From Clostridium sp. TW13 (lineage in GTDB: Bacteria > Bacillota > Clostridia > Clostridiales > Clostridiaceae), in contig NZ_BROD01000001.1 in the NCBI RefSeq assembly GCF_024345225.1, positions 1,622,362-1,686,361 of the forward strand: DNA of 64,000 bases, written 5' to 3'. The notes beneath the pieces are model-generated. The model was not told the DNA's origin. It did not search any database and saw only the letters and a list, made by a program, of their open reading frames with translations. Each line of letters starts with the position of its first letter. The stretch's first letter is position 1. This document shows positions 31,960 to 41,083 of this stretch, piece by piece. A program made the translations under genes and the position numbers.

Positions 31960-31990
31960 AAAAAACTGTTGAAAACAACAGTTTTTTTCT
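31960..31990. terminator. spoVS terminator
   Basis: AAAAAACTGTTG (31960-31971) pairs with CAACAGTTTTTT (31976-31987), followed by T. Confidence 0.9.
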
Positions 31991-32075
31991 TTTTACAATT
32001 TATATATATTGGTGATATAATAATAAATGTTAGGGAAAAATAATACACAATACATAATAAATAGGGGGCAATAGT

Positions 32076-33269
32076 ATGAATTTTTCACAAAAAGCTAAAA
32101 ATATAGAACCTTCATTAACCCTTGAAATAACAGCCATGGCCAATAAGATGAAAGAGGATGGAGTAGATGTAATAAGTTTTTCAGCAGGTGAACCAGATTT
32201 TAATACTCCTGAAAACATAATTGCTAGTGCTTATGAAGCGATGAAAGCAGGTAAGACTAAATATACACCAACTACAGGAATTTTACCGCTAAAAAAAGCT
32301 ATAACAGAAAAGTTGTATAGAGATAATAATTTATCTTATAATACAGATCAAATTATTGTTTGCAATGGGGCCAAACAATGTCTTGCAAATATTTTTCTTG
32401 CTTTGCTAAATGAAGGCGAAGAAGTTCTTATTCCAAAACCTTATTGGGTAACATATCCTGAACTAGTGAAATTAGCTGGAGGAAAACCAGTTTTTGTAGA
32501 TACAGATAAAAAAAATAAATATAAATTTAAAGTTGAAGATTTGAAAAAATATATAAGCAGTAAGACAAAAGCTATTATTATCAATAGTCCGAATAATCCT
32601 ACAGGAACAGTATATACTAAAGAAGAATTAACTGAGATTGCTGAATTTGCAAAACAACAAGATATATTTATAATTTCAGATGAAATTTATGAAAAGTTAA
32701 TTTATGGGGAAACAGAACATATAAGCATTGCTTCATTAAGCGAGGATGCATATAGAAGAACAGTTGTCATAAATGGTGTTTCAAAAGCATATGCTATGAC
32801 AGGGTGGAGAATTGGATACTGTGCTGCATCAAAGGAATTAGTATCATTGATGAATAGTATACAAAGCCACTTTACATCTAATCCTAATTCAATTGCTCAA
32901 TATGCAAGTGTAGAAGCTTTAACAGGGCCACAGCATACAGTTGAACTAATGAAAGTTGAATTTGAAAAGCGTAGAGATTTTGCTGTAGAGAGATTAAGTC
33001 AAATTGATAATATTAGTTATATAAGACCTGAGGGCGCGTTCTATGTAATGATTAATGTTTCTGCTTTATATGGCAAAAAGATTGGTGATATCTCTGTTAA
33101 TGATTCATTAGAGTTTGCAAAAATGCTGCTAGAAAGCGAAAAAGTAGCTGCAGTTCCTGGAGTTGCGTTTGGATTTGATGATTATATTAGAATTTCATAT
33201 GCCACATCTATGAATAACTTAGAAAAAGGCTTGAATAGGCTAGAAAACTTTATTAAAGGTCTTAAATAG
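32076..33269 (+). CDS. Class I PLP aminotransferase, aspartate aminotransferase type
   Basis: Fold-type I aminotransferase, probably aspartate aminotransferase. The protein has 397 aa. SFSAGEPDFNTPENI near the N-terminus is the substrate loop; NSPNNPTGTVY and IISDEIYEKLIY precede the PLP lysine in VSKAYAMTGWRIGYCA. YIRISYATS with the carboxylate-binding arginine is near the end. Start ATG follows TAGGGGGCAA. It is monocistronic. Closely related enzymes accept other amino acids, so the substrate is not certain. Confidence 0.85.
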   Translation: MNFSQKAKNIEPSLTLEITAMANKMKEDGVDVISFSAGEPDFNTPENIIASAYEAMKAGKTKYTPTTGILPLKKAITEKLYRDNNLSYNTDQIIVCNGAKQCLANIFLALLNEGEEVLIPKPYWVTYPELVKLAGGKPVFVDTDKKNKYKFKVEDLKKYISSKTKAIIINSPNNPTGTVYTKEELTEIAEFAKQQDIFIISDEIYEKLIYGETEHISIASLSEDAYRRTVVINGVSKAYAMTGWRIGYCAASKELVSLMNSIQSHFTSNPNSIAQYASVEALTGPQHTVELMKVEFEKRRDFAVERLSQIDNISYIRPEGAFYVMINVSALYGKKIGDISVNDSLEFAKMLLESEKVAAVPGVAFGFDDYIRISYATSMNNLEKGLNRLENFIKGLK

Positions 33270-33360
33270 TAGATTAACAACGAAAGTTATAGTTGAATTT
33301 TTGTTGAAAAATTATTATAATTAAGGAGTTAAGTATTATAAATTTAAAGAGGTGGATATA

Positions 33361-33621
33361 ATGGTAACTAAGGAAGTTGTTGTTAAAAATTCTACTGGTT
33401 TACACGCTAGACCAGCTACATTATTAGTTAAAAAGGCTTCAGGTTTCAAATCTGACGTTTCAATCGAATGTAATGGAAAGAAAGCAAACGTTAAAAGTTT
33501 AATTGGTGTTTTATCATTAGGAGTAACTAAGGATGCTGTAATTAAAGTTGTAGCATCAGGTGATGATGAAACATTAGCTGTTGAAGAAATAGCTAAATTA
33601 ATAGAAAACTTAGAAGAATAG
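33361..33621 (+). CDS. ptsH: Phosphocarrier protein HPr
   Basis: Phosphocarrier of the PTS. ATG 33361 after AGAGGTGG gives 86 aa. His15 in STGLHARPAT is the enzyme-I phosphorylation site, and Ser46 in NVKSLIGVLSLGV is the HPr kinase site used in catabolite control. Having both distinguishes it from Crh, which lacks the histidine. ptsI is not adjacent; the gene stands alone with its own terminator, as is common in clostridia. Confidence 0.94.
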   Translation: MVTKEVVVKNSTGLHARPATLLVKKASGFKSDVSIECNGKKANVKSLIGVLSLGVTKDAVIKVVASGDDETLAVEEIAKLIENLEE

Positions 33622-33624
33622 TAT

Positions 33625-33650
33625 GAGAGGGCCCTTCGGGGCTCTTTTGT
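33625..33650 (+). terminator. ptsH terminator
   Basis: GAGAGGGCCC and GGGGCTCT close on a stable C(TTCG)G tetraloop and run into TTTTGTTTT. Confidence 0.85.
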
Positions 33651-33783
33651 TTTGCATTTTTCTCAAATTTGTTAGTTTACGAATAAAATATTAAAAAAGA
33701 GTGAATTTCATGATAAAATATGTTATAATACGAAATATAACGAAAGAATAAAAAATTATATTCGTTTGGAGGTAAATTAAAGT

Positions 33784-35214
33784 ATGAGAGATCAATACAG
33801 CACACCACTTAATTCACGTTATGCATCTAAGGAGATGTCATTTATCTTTTCTGATGATATGAAATTTACAACTTGGAGAAAACTTTGGGTTGCTTTAGCT
33901 GAATGCGAGCAAGAATTAGGATTACATATAACTGATGAACAAATTCAAGAATTAAAAGCACATATTTATGATGTAAATTATGATGAGGCTGCAAAAAGAG
34001 AAAAAGAAGTTCGCCATGATGTTATGAGTCATGTATATGCTTATGGATTGCAATGTCCAACTGCTAAAGGAATAATTCATTTAGGAGCTACAAGCTGTTA
34101 TGTTGGTGATAATACTGACATAATAATAATGAGAGATGCATTACTTTTAATAAAGAAAAAGTTAGTGAATGTAATAAAGTTATTAAGTGATTTTGCTTTA
34201 AAATATAAGGATATGCCAACACTTGGTTTTACCCATTTACAACCAGCTCAATTAACTACAGTAGGAAAGAGAGCTACATTATGGATTCAAGATCTAGTAA
34301 TGGATATGGAAAATTTAGATTTCTTAATTAGTACATTAAAGCTTAGGGGAGTTAAAGGTACTACAGGAACTCAAGCAAGCTTCATGAATCTTTTTGAAGG
34401 AGACGAAGAAAAGGTTAAAGCTTTAGATACAATGGTAGCTAAAAAAATGGGCTTTGAAAAGAGTTATGGAGTTACAGGTCAAACTTACCCAAGAAAGTTA
34501 GATTCAATAGTTTTAAATACTCTTTCAGAAATTGCACAAAGTGCTTATAAATTTAGTAATGACTTGAGATTGCTACAAAATATGAAAGAAGTAGAAGAAC
34601 CATTTGAAAAGCATCAAATAGGATCATCAGCTATGGCGTATAAGAGAAACCCTATGAGATCTGAAAGAATTAGTGCTTTGGCAAGATTTGTTATTGTAAA
34701 TGCAATGAATCCAGCAATTACTGCATCAACTCAATGGTTTGAAAGAACTCTAGATGATTCAGCTAATAAGAGACTTTCTGTATCAGAAGCATTTTTAGCT
34801 TTGGATGGAGTGTTGAATTTATACTTAAATATTTCAGAAAGCATGGTAACTTACGAAAAGGTTATTGCAGCTCATGTTAAAAATGAATTACCATTCATGG
34901 CTACAGAAAATATAATAATGGAATGTGTAAAGAAGGGTGGAGACAGACAAGAACTTCACGAGAGAATAAGAGAACATTCTATGGATGCTGCAGCTAGAGT
35001 TAAAATGGAAGGATTAAATAATGACTTAATTGAAAGAATTAAAAATGATTCATTCTTCAATCTTTCTGAAACTGAAATAGATGAAATAATAGATCCAACT
35101 AAATTTGTTGGTAGAGCTCCAAGTCAAGTTGTAGAATTTGTTGATGAATATGTTAAACCAATATTAGAAGAAAACAAAGATATGCTTGGAGAAAAAGCTG
35201 AAATTAATGTATAG
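33784..35214 (+). CDS. purB: Adenylosuccinate lyase
   Basis: Cleaves SAICAR and adenylosuccinate in purine synthesis. The protein has 476 aa, the longer clostridial and eukaryote-like form rather than the ~430 aa Bacillus form. The superfamily signature appears as GSSAMAYKRNPMRSE. HDVMSHVYAYG and HLGATSCYVGDN supply active-site residues. ATG follows TTGGAGGT. It is not in a pur operon here; a terminator follows. Confidence 0.94.
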   Translation: MRDQYSTPLNSRYASKEMSFIFSDDMKFTTWRKLWVALAECEQELGLHITDEQIQELKAHIYDVNYDEAAKREKEVRHDVMSHVYAYGLQCPTAKGIIHLGATSCYVGDNTDIIIMRDALLLIKKKLVNVIKLLSDFALKYKDMPTLGFTHLQPAQLTTVGKRATLWIQDLVMDMENLDFLISTLKLRGVKGTTGTQASFMNLFEGDEEKVKALDTMVAKKMGFEKSYGVTGQTYPRKLDSIVLNTLSEIAQSAYKFSNDLRLLQNMKEVEEPFEKHQIGSSAMAYKRNPMRSERISALARFVIVNAMNPAITASTQWFERTLDDSANKRLSVSEAFLALDGVLNLYLNISESMVTYEKVIAAHVKNELPFMATENIIMECVKKGGDRQELHERIREHSMDAAARVKMEGLNNDLIERIKNDSFFNLSETEIDEIIDPTKFVGRAPSQVVEFVDEYVKPILEENKDMLGEKAEINV

Positions 35215-35257
35215 TCTTAAATGATATTGATTAATTAAACATGAATAAGAATATTGA

Positions 35258-35297
35258 CTCACCAGATAAAATAATATTTTGTTTGGTGAGTTTTTAT
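35258..35297 (+). terminator. purB terminator
   Basis: CTCACCA (35258-35264) pairs with TGGTGAG (35284-35290), followed by TTTTTATTTT. Confidence 0.85.
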
Positions 35298-35781
35298 TTT
35301 GTGTAAGTATTTCAAAAAGCCAATTAAAATACTTATTTTATAGCAAAATGTTTTTGCTGTTAAAAATAATTTCAATTTATTTAAAATGTATAAATACTAA
35401 TGCTTCATGATTTTGAAAATTAATTTTTTGTTAGAATCGATTTGTACTTTAAATTTGAAATTTGATGTGAGACGAAAATATAATTTGAATTTTAGCAATT
35501 ATAAATACGAATATAAAGATGCGTTAGAACTTAAAATTAAATTTGCAAAATAAGAATAAGAAAGTGTGTTATAAGAATTATGATGTTAAAAAACAAGTTT
35601 TTATTGAAATAAATAACCTAATTGTGATATAATTTTATTATAATAACTTCGCTAAATGTATATTTAGCGAAATAAACGTAATGAAAACAGAATTAAATAG
35701 TAAAAATTACCATCAAAAAGCTTTTTTAAGCTTCAATTTGAATTAAGCTAATAAAAAATACAGATTTTAAGGAGTTTTGAA
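35298..35781. other. Gene-free gap with small palindromes before recombinase
   Basis: No gene-like frame is seen. A perfect 10-bp inverted repeat, TTCGCTAAAT / ATTTAGCGAA with a 4-nt loop, lies at 35648-35671. It is followed by an AAAAAGCTTTTTT run and a weaker AGCTT/AAGCT pair at about 35720-35750. They could be operator or recombinase sites for the next gene, or chance in AT-rich DNA. Confidence 0.5.
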
Positions 35782-36774
35782 ATGTTTTATGATATCAAAT
35801 CCATAACAAACGAAAAATTACCTCAGCGAGTAAATGAATTCGTGAATTATCTAGATACGATCAAAGGAAAATCTAAAAATACCATAGAAGCTTATAAAGT
35901 GGATTTGGGATTGTTTTTTAGATTTATAAAGTTATATAAAGGCATGGTACCAAACAAAACAGATTTTGATGAGATTAAAATCAATGATATTGACGATGAT
36001 GTCATCAAAAAAATAACTTTATCTGATTTGTACGCTTTTATGTCTTTTACAGAAAAATACAGGAACAATGGCTCTCAAGCAAGATCAAGAAAAATTGCTA
36101 CATTAAAATCATTCTTTAAGTTTTTGCATGGTAAAGCTAGAGTTATAAACGAAAACCCTACAATAGATCTAGAAACGCCTAAAACAAATAAAAGGCAGCC
36201 GATTTATTTGACCTTAGATCAAAGCATTAACCTTTTGAATTCCTTAGATAAGAGCTCTAAAAACTACGCAAGAGATTATTGTATACTTACTCTATTCCTT
36301 AATTGTGGCATGCGTTTATCTGAATTGTGTAGCATTGATGTATCAAAAATTCGTGAAGATACTCTATATATTATAGGTAAAGGTAATAAAGAAAGAACTG
36401 TTTATTTAAACGAATCTTGTATTAGAACTATAAATAACTATCTTCAAGTGCGAGATGCTTCAAAGGTTACTGTTGAAGAAGAAAAGGATGCTCTATTTAT
36501 AAGCAGCAAAAACAGAAGAATAAATAAAAGAACTGTAGAATTGTTAGTGAAGAAATATGCCAACATGGCAGGTTTAACTGATAATAAATATACGCCTCAT
36601 AAATTAAGACACACTGCTGCAACTTTGATGTATAAACACGGAAATGTAGATATAAGAAGTTTACAACAGATTTTGGGCCACGAAAATGTATCTACAACTC
36701 AGATATACACTCACGTTGATAATGATCAATTAAGAGAAGCTGTAAAATCAAATCCGCTTTCTAAAATAAAGTAA
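35782..36774 (+). CDS. Xer-like tyrosine recombinase
   Basis: Site-specific recombinase of the phage-integrase family. The protein has 330 aa. A SAM-like N-terminal domain covers 15-125 and the catalytic domain follows with all key residues: R178 (NCGMRLSEL), K200, H273/R276 (PHKLRHTAATLM), H300 (QILGHENVSTTQ) and nucleophile Y309. ATG follows AAGGAGTTTTG. It sits between purB and lexA and is not flanked by phage genes, so a chromosomal Xer role is more likely than an integrated element. It is longer than XerC/D (~300 aa) because of an insertion near 55-80. Confidence 0.88.
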   Translation: MFYDIKSITNEKLPQRVNEFVNYLDTIKGKSKNTIEAYKVDLGLFFRFIKLYKGMVPNKTDFDEIKINDIDDDVIKKITLSDLYAFMSFTEKYRNNGSQARSRKIATLKSFFKFLHGKARVINENPTIDLETPKTNKRQPIYLTLDQSINLLNSLDKSSKNYARDYCILTLFLNCGMRLSELCSIDVSKIREDTLYIIGKGNKERTVYLNESCIRTINNYLQVRDASKVTVEEEKDALFISSKNRRINKRTVELLVKKYANMAGLTDNKYTPHKLRHTAATLMYKHGNVDIRSLQQILGHENVSTTQIYTHVDNDQLREAVKSNPLSKIK

Positions 36775-36776
36775 AA

Positions 36777-36802
36777 AATAAGATGGAAAATCCATCTTAT
36801 TT
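36777..36802. terminator. Bidirectional terminator, recombinase / acidic protein
   Basis: AATAAGATGG (36777-36786) pairs with CCATCTTATT (36792-36801) between convergent genes; usable on both strands. Confidence 0.8.
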
Positions 36803-36818
36803 TCTTTATACTCTGCTA

Positions 36819-37202
36819 TTATTTTTCTCTTTTTACCCTTCTAACTCCAGGGAAGATTTCTTCAGTTAAATCATCTAGATCTTCGTCAACCACAGAATCT
36901 AACTCTTCTAAATACTCTATATGCTCAAAGGCATCTTCATATTCGCCATTATCAAGTTTTTCGTATTCATCTAGAATGTGAGAATCGTTACTCTCCTCCC
37001 CTAACAAATCTTCTTCTTTCAATTCGGTAAGAAGCATTTCGTTTTCTTCTAAGCTTTTTGCTATACCTTCAATCTTAACAGCTTCCATATCAATTCCGTC
37101 TTTTTGAAGGCATTTGCAGCAATTATCACATATTTTATTTTTATCTAAATCACAGAAATCATCATCACATAAATTTAAATTTTCAAAATTATCTTTATTC
37201 AT
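36819..37202 (-). CDS. Small acidic protein with N-terminal cysteine cluster
   Basis: Family not recognised. The protein has 127 aa. Residues 10-35 hold six cysteines (LCDDDFCDLDKNKICDNCCKCLQ), suggestive of metal binding. The rest is strongly acidic, with repeated DE-rich stretches and no hydrophobic segment. The C-terminus turns basic (GVRRVKREK). It is transcribed divergently from lexA, with 214 bp between, and convergently to the recombinase. The LexA box at 37353 lies in the shared region, so SOS control is possible but not shown. ATG follows GAGTAGGTG. Confidence 0.7.
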   Translation of the reverse strand: MNKDNFENLNLCDDDFCDLDKNKICDNCCKCLQKDGIDMEAVKIEGIAKSLEENEMLLTELKEEDLLGEESNDSHILDEYEKLDNGEYEDAFEHIEYLEELDSVVDEDLDDLTEEIFPGVRRVKREK

Positions 37203-37352
37203 TTAAATACACCTACTCACCTTTTACTAGTCTATCTTTACTATTATATCAAAATAATATAAAATATCAAGTTGCAGAGAAATTACATAAAATGCAAACA
37301 AAATTTAATTTTGCTGTATAAATCAAAAAAATAGGTTCATAATCATAATATA

Positions 37353-37364
37353 GAACATTAGTTT
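37353..37364 (+). promoter_or_regulatory. LexA (SOS) box of lexA
   Basis: GAACATTAGTTT fits GAAC-N4-GTTY. It overlaps the -35 region of the lexA promoter by two bases, so LexA would repress its own gene. Confidence 0.8.
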
Positions 37365-37391
37365 GATTAGTTACAATATATATGTTATAAT
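37363..37391 (+). promoter_or_regulatory. lexA promoter
   Basis: TTGATT (37363-37368), 17-nt spacer, TATAAT (37386-37391), 25 bp before the lexA start. Confidence 0.7.
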
Positions 37392-37416
37392 TTTATAAGA
37401 TAGGAAGGTGAAAAAA

Positions 37417-38022
37417 ATGCCAAGACACAGTACAAAACAAGATGAAATCTATAAATACTTAAAAAGTTATACTGAAAACAAAGGATATCCACCATCAGTA
37501 AGAGAAATTGGTGATGCGGTTGAATTGAGTTCTACTTCAACAGTACATGGTCACTTGAAAAGACTTGAAGAAAAAGGACTTATAAGAAGAGATCCTACTA
37601 AGCCACGTGCTATAGAGATTTTAGAATTATCCTATCCAAAAAGAGAAATGCTTGAAATTCCTATAGTTGGTAAGGTTACAGCAGGTAGCCCTATTCTAGC
37701 TGTAGAAAATATAGAAGACTACTTTCCTATACCAATGGATTATGTAAAGCATAATGGAGAATTATTTATGCTTAAGATTTCAGGTACTAGTATGATTGAA
37801 GCTGGCATAAATGATGGCGATTTAGCTATTCTTGAAAAGACTTCTAGTGCTAGAAATGGAGAAATTGTTGTGGCTCTAATTGAGAATGAAGCTACAATAA
37901 AAACTTTCTACAAAGAAGAAAATCGTATAAGATTGCAACCTGAAAATAAAACTCTGCAACCGATTTATGTAGACGACTGCACTATTTTAGGAAAGTTAGT
38001 TGGTATATACAGAGCTTACTAA
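37417..38022 (+). CDS. lexA: SOS repressor LexA
   Basis: Repressor of DNA-damage genes that cleaves itself on contact with RecA filaments. From ATG 37417, after GGAAGGTG, it has 201 aa. A winged HTH (27-57, [16 protein letters not shown]) is followed by the cleavage site A89-G90 in KVTAGSP. Catalytic residues are Ser125 (GTSMIEAG) and Lys162 (EATIKTF). Its own promoter carries a LexA box, and recA at 28656 has one too. The gene ends in a long terminator. Confidence 0.97.
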   Translation: MPRHSTKQDEIYKYLKSYTENKGYPPSVREIGDAVELSSTSTVHGHLKRLEEKGLIRRDPTKPRAIEILELSYPKREMLEIPIVGKVTAGSPILAVENIEDYFPIPMDYVKHNGELFMLKISGTSMIEAGINDGDLAILEKTSSARNGEIVVALIENEATIKTFYKEENRIRLQPENKTLQPIYVDDCTILGKLVGIYRAY

Positions 38023-38023
38023 T

Positions 38024-38060
38024 AAAAAGCTGAACTTAGTATTTTAAGTTCAGCTTTTTT
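38024..38060. terminator. lexA terminator (bidirectional)
   Basis: AAAAAGCTGAACTT (38024-38037) pairs with AAGTTCAGCTTTTT (38046-38059) between the convergent lexA and acetyltransferase genes. Confidence 0.85.
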
Positions 38061-38108
38061 AATTTTGCTATTTAAAAGTAGAATAACTTACTTGCTAATA
38101 TAAATTTT

Positions 38109-38681
38109 TTATTCTACCGTGTTTTTTAAATACATGTCCTTTGTTAGTCCAAGACATATTTCATTGTAATACCTTCCATTTGTATAAATGTTTTGTTTAA
38201 GGACACCTTCCTGCTCATATCCAAGTTTTTTATGCATTTTGATGGTTGCTTCATTTCCTTCTAAAACAGTTGAAGAACATTTGTTTAACCTTCTTTCCAT
38301 AAATGCATATTTTAAAAGTATTTCCATGGCACTTGTTCCGTATCCATTCCCTTGATATTCTTTTGCAATTCTAATACCAATGCCAAAAGTACCGTGTCTT
38401 TCGCTATCTAATGCAAAAATTATTCTTCCAACATGTATGCCATCTAATGTTTCTATAGCAAAAACTGTATTTCCACTTTTTGTAGCACAATTCTCTACTT
38501 CCTTACTGTATTCTTTGGCTTCTGAAATTGTTGGCGGAAAATTAACTTTATAACTTGCTAATCTGCTTAATGATGTATCAAAACCAGTATGATAAATCCA
38601 CTCCCAATCATCTTCGCTCCAAGGTCTCAATCTCACTAAATCATTTTGCCAAAAGTAGTTATCATATATATGTTCACTCAC
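38109..38681 (-). CDS. GNAT-family N-acetyltransferase
   Basis: Acetyl-CoA-dependent acyltransferase of the RimJ/RimL-like GNAT class. The protein has 190 aa. The opening LVRLRPWSEDDWEWIYH is typical; the acetyl-CoA loop is IAKEYQGNGYGTSAMEILL; LEGNEATIKMHKKLGYEQEG is motif B. The substrate is not known. The ATG is preceded by GGGGGGAATTTTTTG. A VOC-fold gene lies 54 bp upstream on the same strand, so the two may share a transcript. Confidence 0.85.
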   Translation of the reverse strand: MSEHIYDNYFWQNDLVRLRPWSEDDWEWIYHTGFDTSLSRLASYKVNFPPTISEAKEYSKEVENCATKSGNTVFAIETLDGIHVGRIIFALDSERHGTFGIGIRIAKEYQGNGYGTSAMEILLKYAFMERRLNKCSSTVLEGNEATIKMHKKLGYEQEGVLKQNIYTNGRYYNEICLGLTKDMYLKNTVE

Positions 38682-38735
38682 AAAAAATTCCCCCCTATAT
38701 TCTACGTTTTATGTCGTCTTAAAATACGTTTCCTT

Positions 38736-39080
38736 TTACCTCCCAAACCCTAATTCATTTCCGTCCAAGTCTCTAATTGTAAATTTTTTAGTTCCCCATG
38801 GTGTATCAAATAAAGGCTCAACAATTTCAACCTTATCTTTTAGTTTTTCCCAAAGTTCATCCACTTCATCAACATTAAAATTAAGTCTGCCATGTGATTT
38901 CTCATCCTTAACTTCCATTATGGCAAAAGTTGCACCTTCTTCTGATTTAAAATCATAATAAGTAGGATTTTCAGGAGGCCAAGCACTATCACATTCAAAG
39001 CCTAATATTTCTTCATACCATTTTAAAGATTTATTAATATCAGAAACATTTACTCTTATATGATTAAGTCTTGTTTTCAT
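38736..39080 (-). CDS. VOC-superfamily (glyoxalase-like) protein
   Basis: Small metalloenzyme or binding protein of the vicinal-oxygen-chelate fold. ATG 39080 follows AAAGGAGGTGAG; the GTG at 39089 is inside that site. The protein has 114 aa. It opens KTRLNHIRVNVSDINKSLKW, continues YEEILGFEC, and closes with FTIRDLDGNELGFGR, giving a single two-module VOC domain. Such proteins range from glyoxalases to antibiotic-binding proteins; no function can be assigned. Confidence 0.82.
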   Translation of the reverse strand: MKTRLNHIRVNVSDINKSLKWYEEILGFECDSAWPPENPTYYDFKSEEGATFAIMEVKDEKSHGRLNFNVDEVDELWEKLKDKVEIVEPLFDTPWGTKKFTIRDLDGNELGFGR

Positions 39081-39245
39081 ATATCTCACCTCCTTTAATA
39101 AAAAAACTTTTAATTAGTTATATTTTACTATTTTGTATGCATTTAATTATACAATAGAGTAATGTGATTATTCAAACATTTTACATAATTAAACATAAAT
39201 TGATGTTGTGATGATTATCTATATACTCTATTATTTCAATAAAAA

Positions 39246-39281
39246 AACACATGTGAAACTGCCTGCAACTTCACATGTGTT
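39246..39281 (-). terminator. Terminator of PLP-enzyme gene
   Basis: AACACATGTGAA (39246-39257) pairs perfectly with TTCACATGTGTT (39270-39281). On the minus strand the stem is followed by seven T. Confidence 0.85.
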
Positions 39282-39369
39282 ATTATTAATTGTTTTTGAT
39301 TTTGTACTTCTAAAGAAAATCCATTGCTATGATTAGAAGCCTTTATTTTTAATTAAATATATATATAAT

Positions 39370-40659
39370 CTATTTAGTCTTTAAAACGTTAGATAAAGCG
39401 ATTAATACGCCTATCTTAGCATGATCAAAGGTTAATCCACCTTGCAAGTATGCGATGTATGGTGCTCTTATTGGTGCATCTGCAGATAATTCAATTGAAG
39501 ATCCTTGAATAAAGGCTCCTGCAGCCATTATAACTTGATCCTTATATCCTGGCATATCCCAAGGTTCGCATTCTACAAATGAGTCTATTGGAGATCCCTT
39601 TTGAATTCCCTTGCAGAATTGAATTAACTTATCTGGATCGTTGAATTTGATTGCTTGAATTATATCACTTCTCTTGTCAGTGTACTTTGGTAATACTTCA
39701 AAGCCTGCAAGTTCCATAAGTCTAGCGCAGTAAACTGCTCCTTTAACAGCTTCCATAGCTACGTGAGGTGCAAGGAATAGTCCTTGGAATAATTGTCTCA
39801 TAACTCCGAAAGTTGAGCCACACTCTCCTCCTATTCCAGGTACAGTTAATCTATAGGCAGCTTGTTCAACATATTCCTTCTTACCAGCTATGTATCCACC
39901 TGTTGGAGCGATACCTCCACCTATGTTCTTTATAAGTGAACCAGCGATTAAATCTGCTCCTACTTCTGTTGGTTCCTTTGTATCTATAAATTCACCATAA
40001 CAGTTATCAACAAATACTAATACATCATTTCTGATTGATTTAACATAAGAGATAATTTCTCCTAATTGATCTACTGTAAAAGAATTTCTCCAACCGTAGC
40101 CTGTAGATCTTTGAATGTGAACAACTCTTATTGTTGAGTCTCCAAGCAATTCAGCTTTGATTTTTTCTAAATCGAATTTGAATTCTGGTGTAAGATCAAT
40201 TTGCTTATATTTAACTCCATATTCTTTTAATGATCCTATCTTTTCATCGGTATCAATACCTATGATGTTATGCAAAGTATCATAAGGCTTTCCTGAAATG
40301 GCAAGTAAGGTATCGTTTGGTCTTAAGTTTCCGAATAAAGCTGTACCTATAGCATGAGTACCATTTACAAAATGAGGTCTAACCAAGGCTGCTTCTGCGC
40401 CTAAAACTCTAGCATATACTAAATCTAAAGAATCTCTTCCTATATCTCCGTAACCATATCCACTTGAATTAGTGAAATGACTGTCGCTGATTCTTTCCTT
40501 TTGAAAAGCATCTAGAACCTTGTATTGATTATATTCTCTTATACTATCATAAATTTTAAACTGAGCTTCTACATCATTTAAAGCTTTCTCACTTAAGTCA
40601 AAAACTTCTTTATTTATATTATACTTTGTTAATAAAAGCTCTTTAGTTATATCTAACAT
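39370..40659 (-). CDS. Methionine gamma-lyase-like PLP enzyme (aluminium-resistance family)
   Basis: PLP-dependent fold-type I protein of the methionine-gamma-lyase-like family (YnbB in Bacillus, called aluminium resistance in some annotations). The protein has 429 aa. Glycine-rich GYGYGDIGRDSLD and VRPHFVNGTHAIGTALFG are diagnostic; the PLP lysine is probably in GSLIKNIGGGIAPTGGY. The substrate is unproved. It follows hfq, separated by two hairpins; in Bacillus ynbB also lies close to hfq and miaA, which supports the call. ATG follows GGAGGGAAAT. Confidence 0.87.
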   Translation of the reverse strand: MLDITKELLLTKYNINKEVFDLSEKALNDVEAQFKIYDSIREYNQYKVLDAFQKERISDSHFTNSSGYGYGDIGRDSLDLVYARVLGAEAALVRPHFVNGTHAIGTALFGNLRPNDTLLAISGKPYDTLHNIIGIDTDEKIGSLKEYGVKYKQIDLTPEFKFDLEKIKAELLGDSTIRVVHIQRSTGYGWRNSFTVDQLGEIISYVKSIRNDVLVFVDNCYGEFIDTKEPTEVGADLIAGSLIKNIGGGIAPTGGYIAGKKEYVEQAAYRLTVPGIGGECGSTFGVMRQLFQGLFLAPHVAMEAVKGAVYCARLMELAGFEVLPKYTDKRSDIIQAIKFNDPDKLIQFCKGIQKGSPIDSFVECEPWDMPGYKDQVIMAAGAFIQGSSIELSADAPIRAPYIAYLQGGLTFDHAKIGVLIALSNVLKTK

Positions 40660-40687
40660 TTATTTCCCTCCATTGCTTGAACATCAT

Positions 40688-40719
40688 AAAAAATACTAGT
40701 TAAAAAGCTAGTGTTTTTT
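40688..40719 (-). terminator. Hairpin between hfq and PLP enzyme
   Basis: ACTAG (40695-40699) and CTAGT (40708-40712) with flanking A/T pairing; the minus strand runs into TTTTTT. Second of two hairpins after hfq. Confidence 0.55.
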
Positions 40720-40772
40720 ATACTGTTTATATGTAATTAACACCAAAGAATATCTTAACATAATCAAAAAAA

Positions 40773-40796
40773 ATAGGCAAACTTAAGCTTGCCTAT
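40773..40796 (-). terminator. hfq terminator
   Basis: ATAGGCAA (40773-40780) pairs with TTGCCTAT (40789-40796); on the minus strand eight T follow. It lies 4 bp after the hfq stop. Confidence 0.85.
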
Positions 40797-40799
40797 CTA

Positions 40800-41042
40800 T
40801 TAGATCTCTTCATTTGTATTTCCAGTGAATAATATTGGTTTAGCAGGAGATACAGTGGTAATTGCGTGCTTGTAAATAAGCATTTGTTTTCCCTCTGAGT
40901 CTAAAACAACTGTAAAGCTATCAAAGCCTTTAACATTACCTCTAATTTGAACCCCATTAACTAAATATATTATGACAGGAATTTTGTTTTTTCTAGCACC
41001 ATTTAAAAATATATCTTGTAAATTATTTGTTGATTTATTCAC
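40800..41042 (-). CDS. hfq: RNA chaperone Hfq
   Basis: Sm-like hexameric protein that helps small RNAs pair with mRNAs. The protein has 80 aa. Sm1 is [20 protein letters not shown] and continues [18 protein letters not shown]; Sm2 is the YKHAITTV motif. There is only a short C-terminal tail, as in other Firmicutes. ATG follows AGGAGGGTATTG. It is 41 bp after miaA, the order miaA-hfq known from E. coli and Bacillus. Confidence 0.96.
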   Translation of the reverse strand: MNKSTNNLQDIFLNGARKNKIPVIIYLVNGVQIRGNVKGFDSFTVVLDSEGKQMLIYKHAITTVSPAKPILFTGNTNEEI

Positions 41043-41083
41043 TTCAATACCCTCCTACTTTTATATATGGTTCTATTATACAT

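Noticed and set aside
35782-36774. Recombinase as sign of a prophage or integrative element
   Set aside because: No phage, conjugation or att-like direct repeats nearby; neighbours purB and lexA are core genes.
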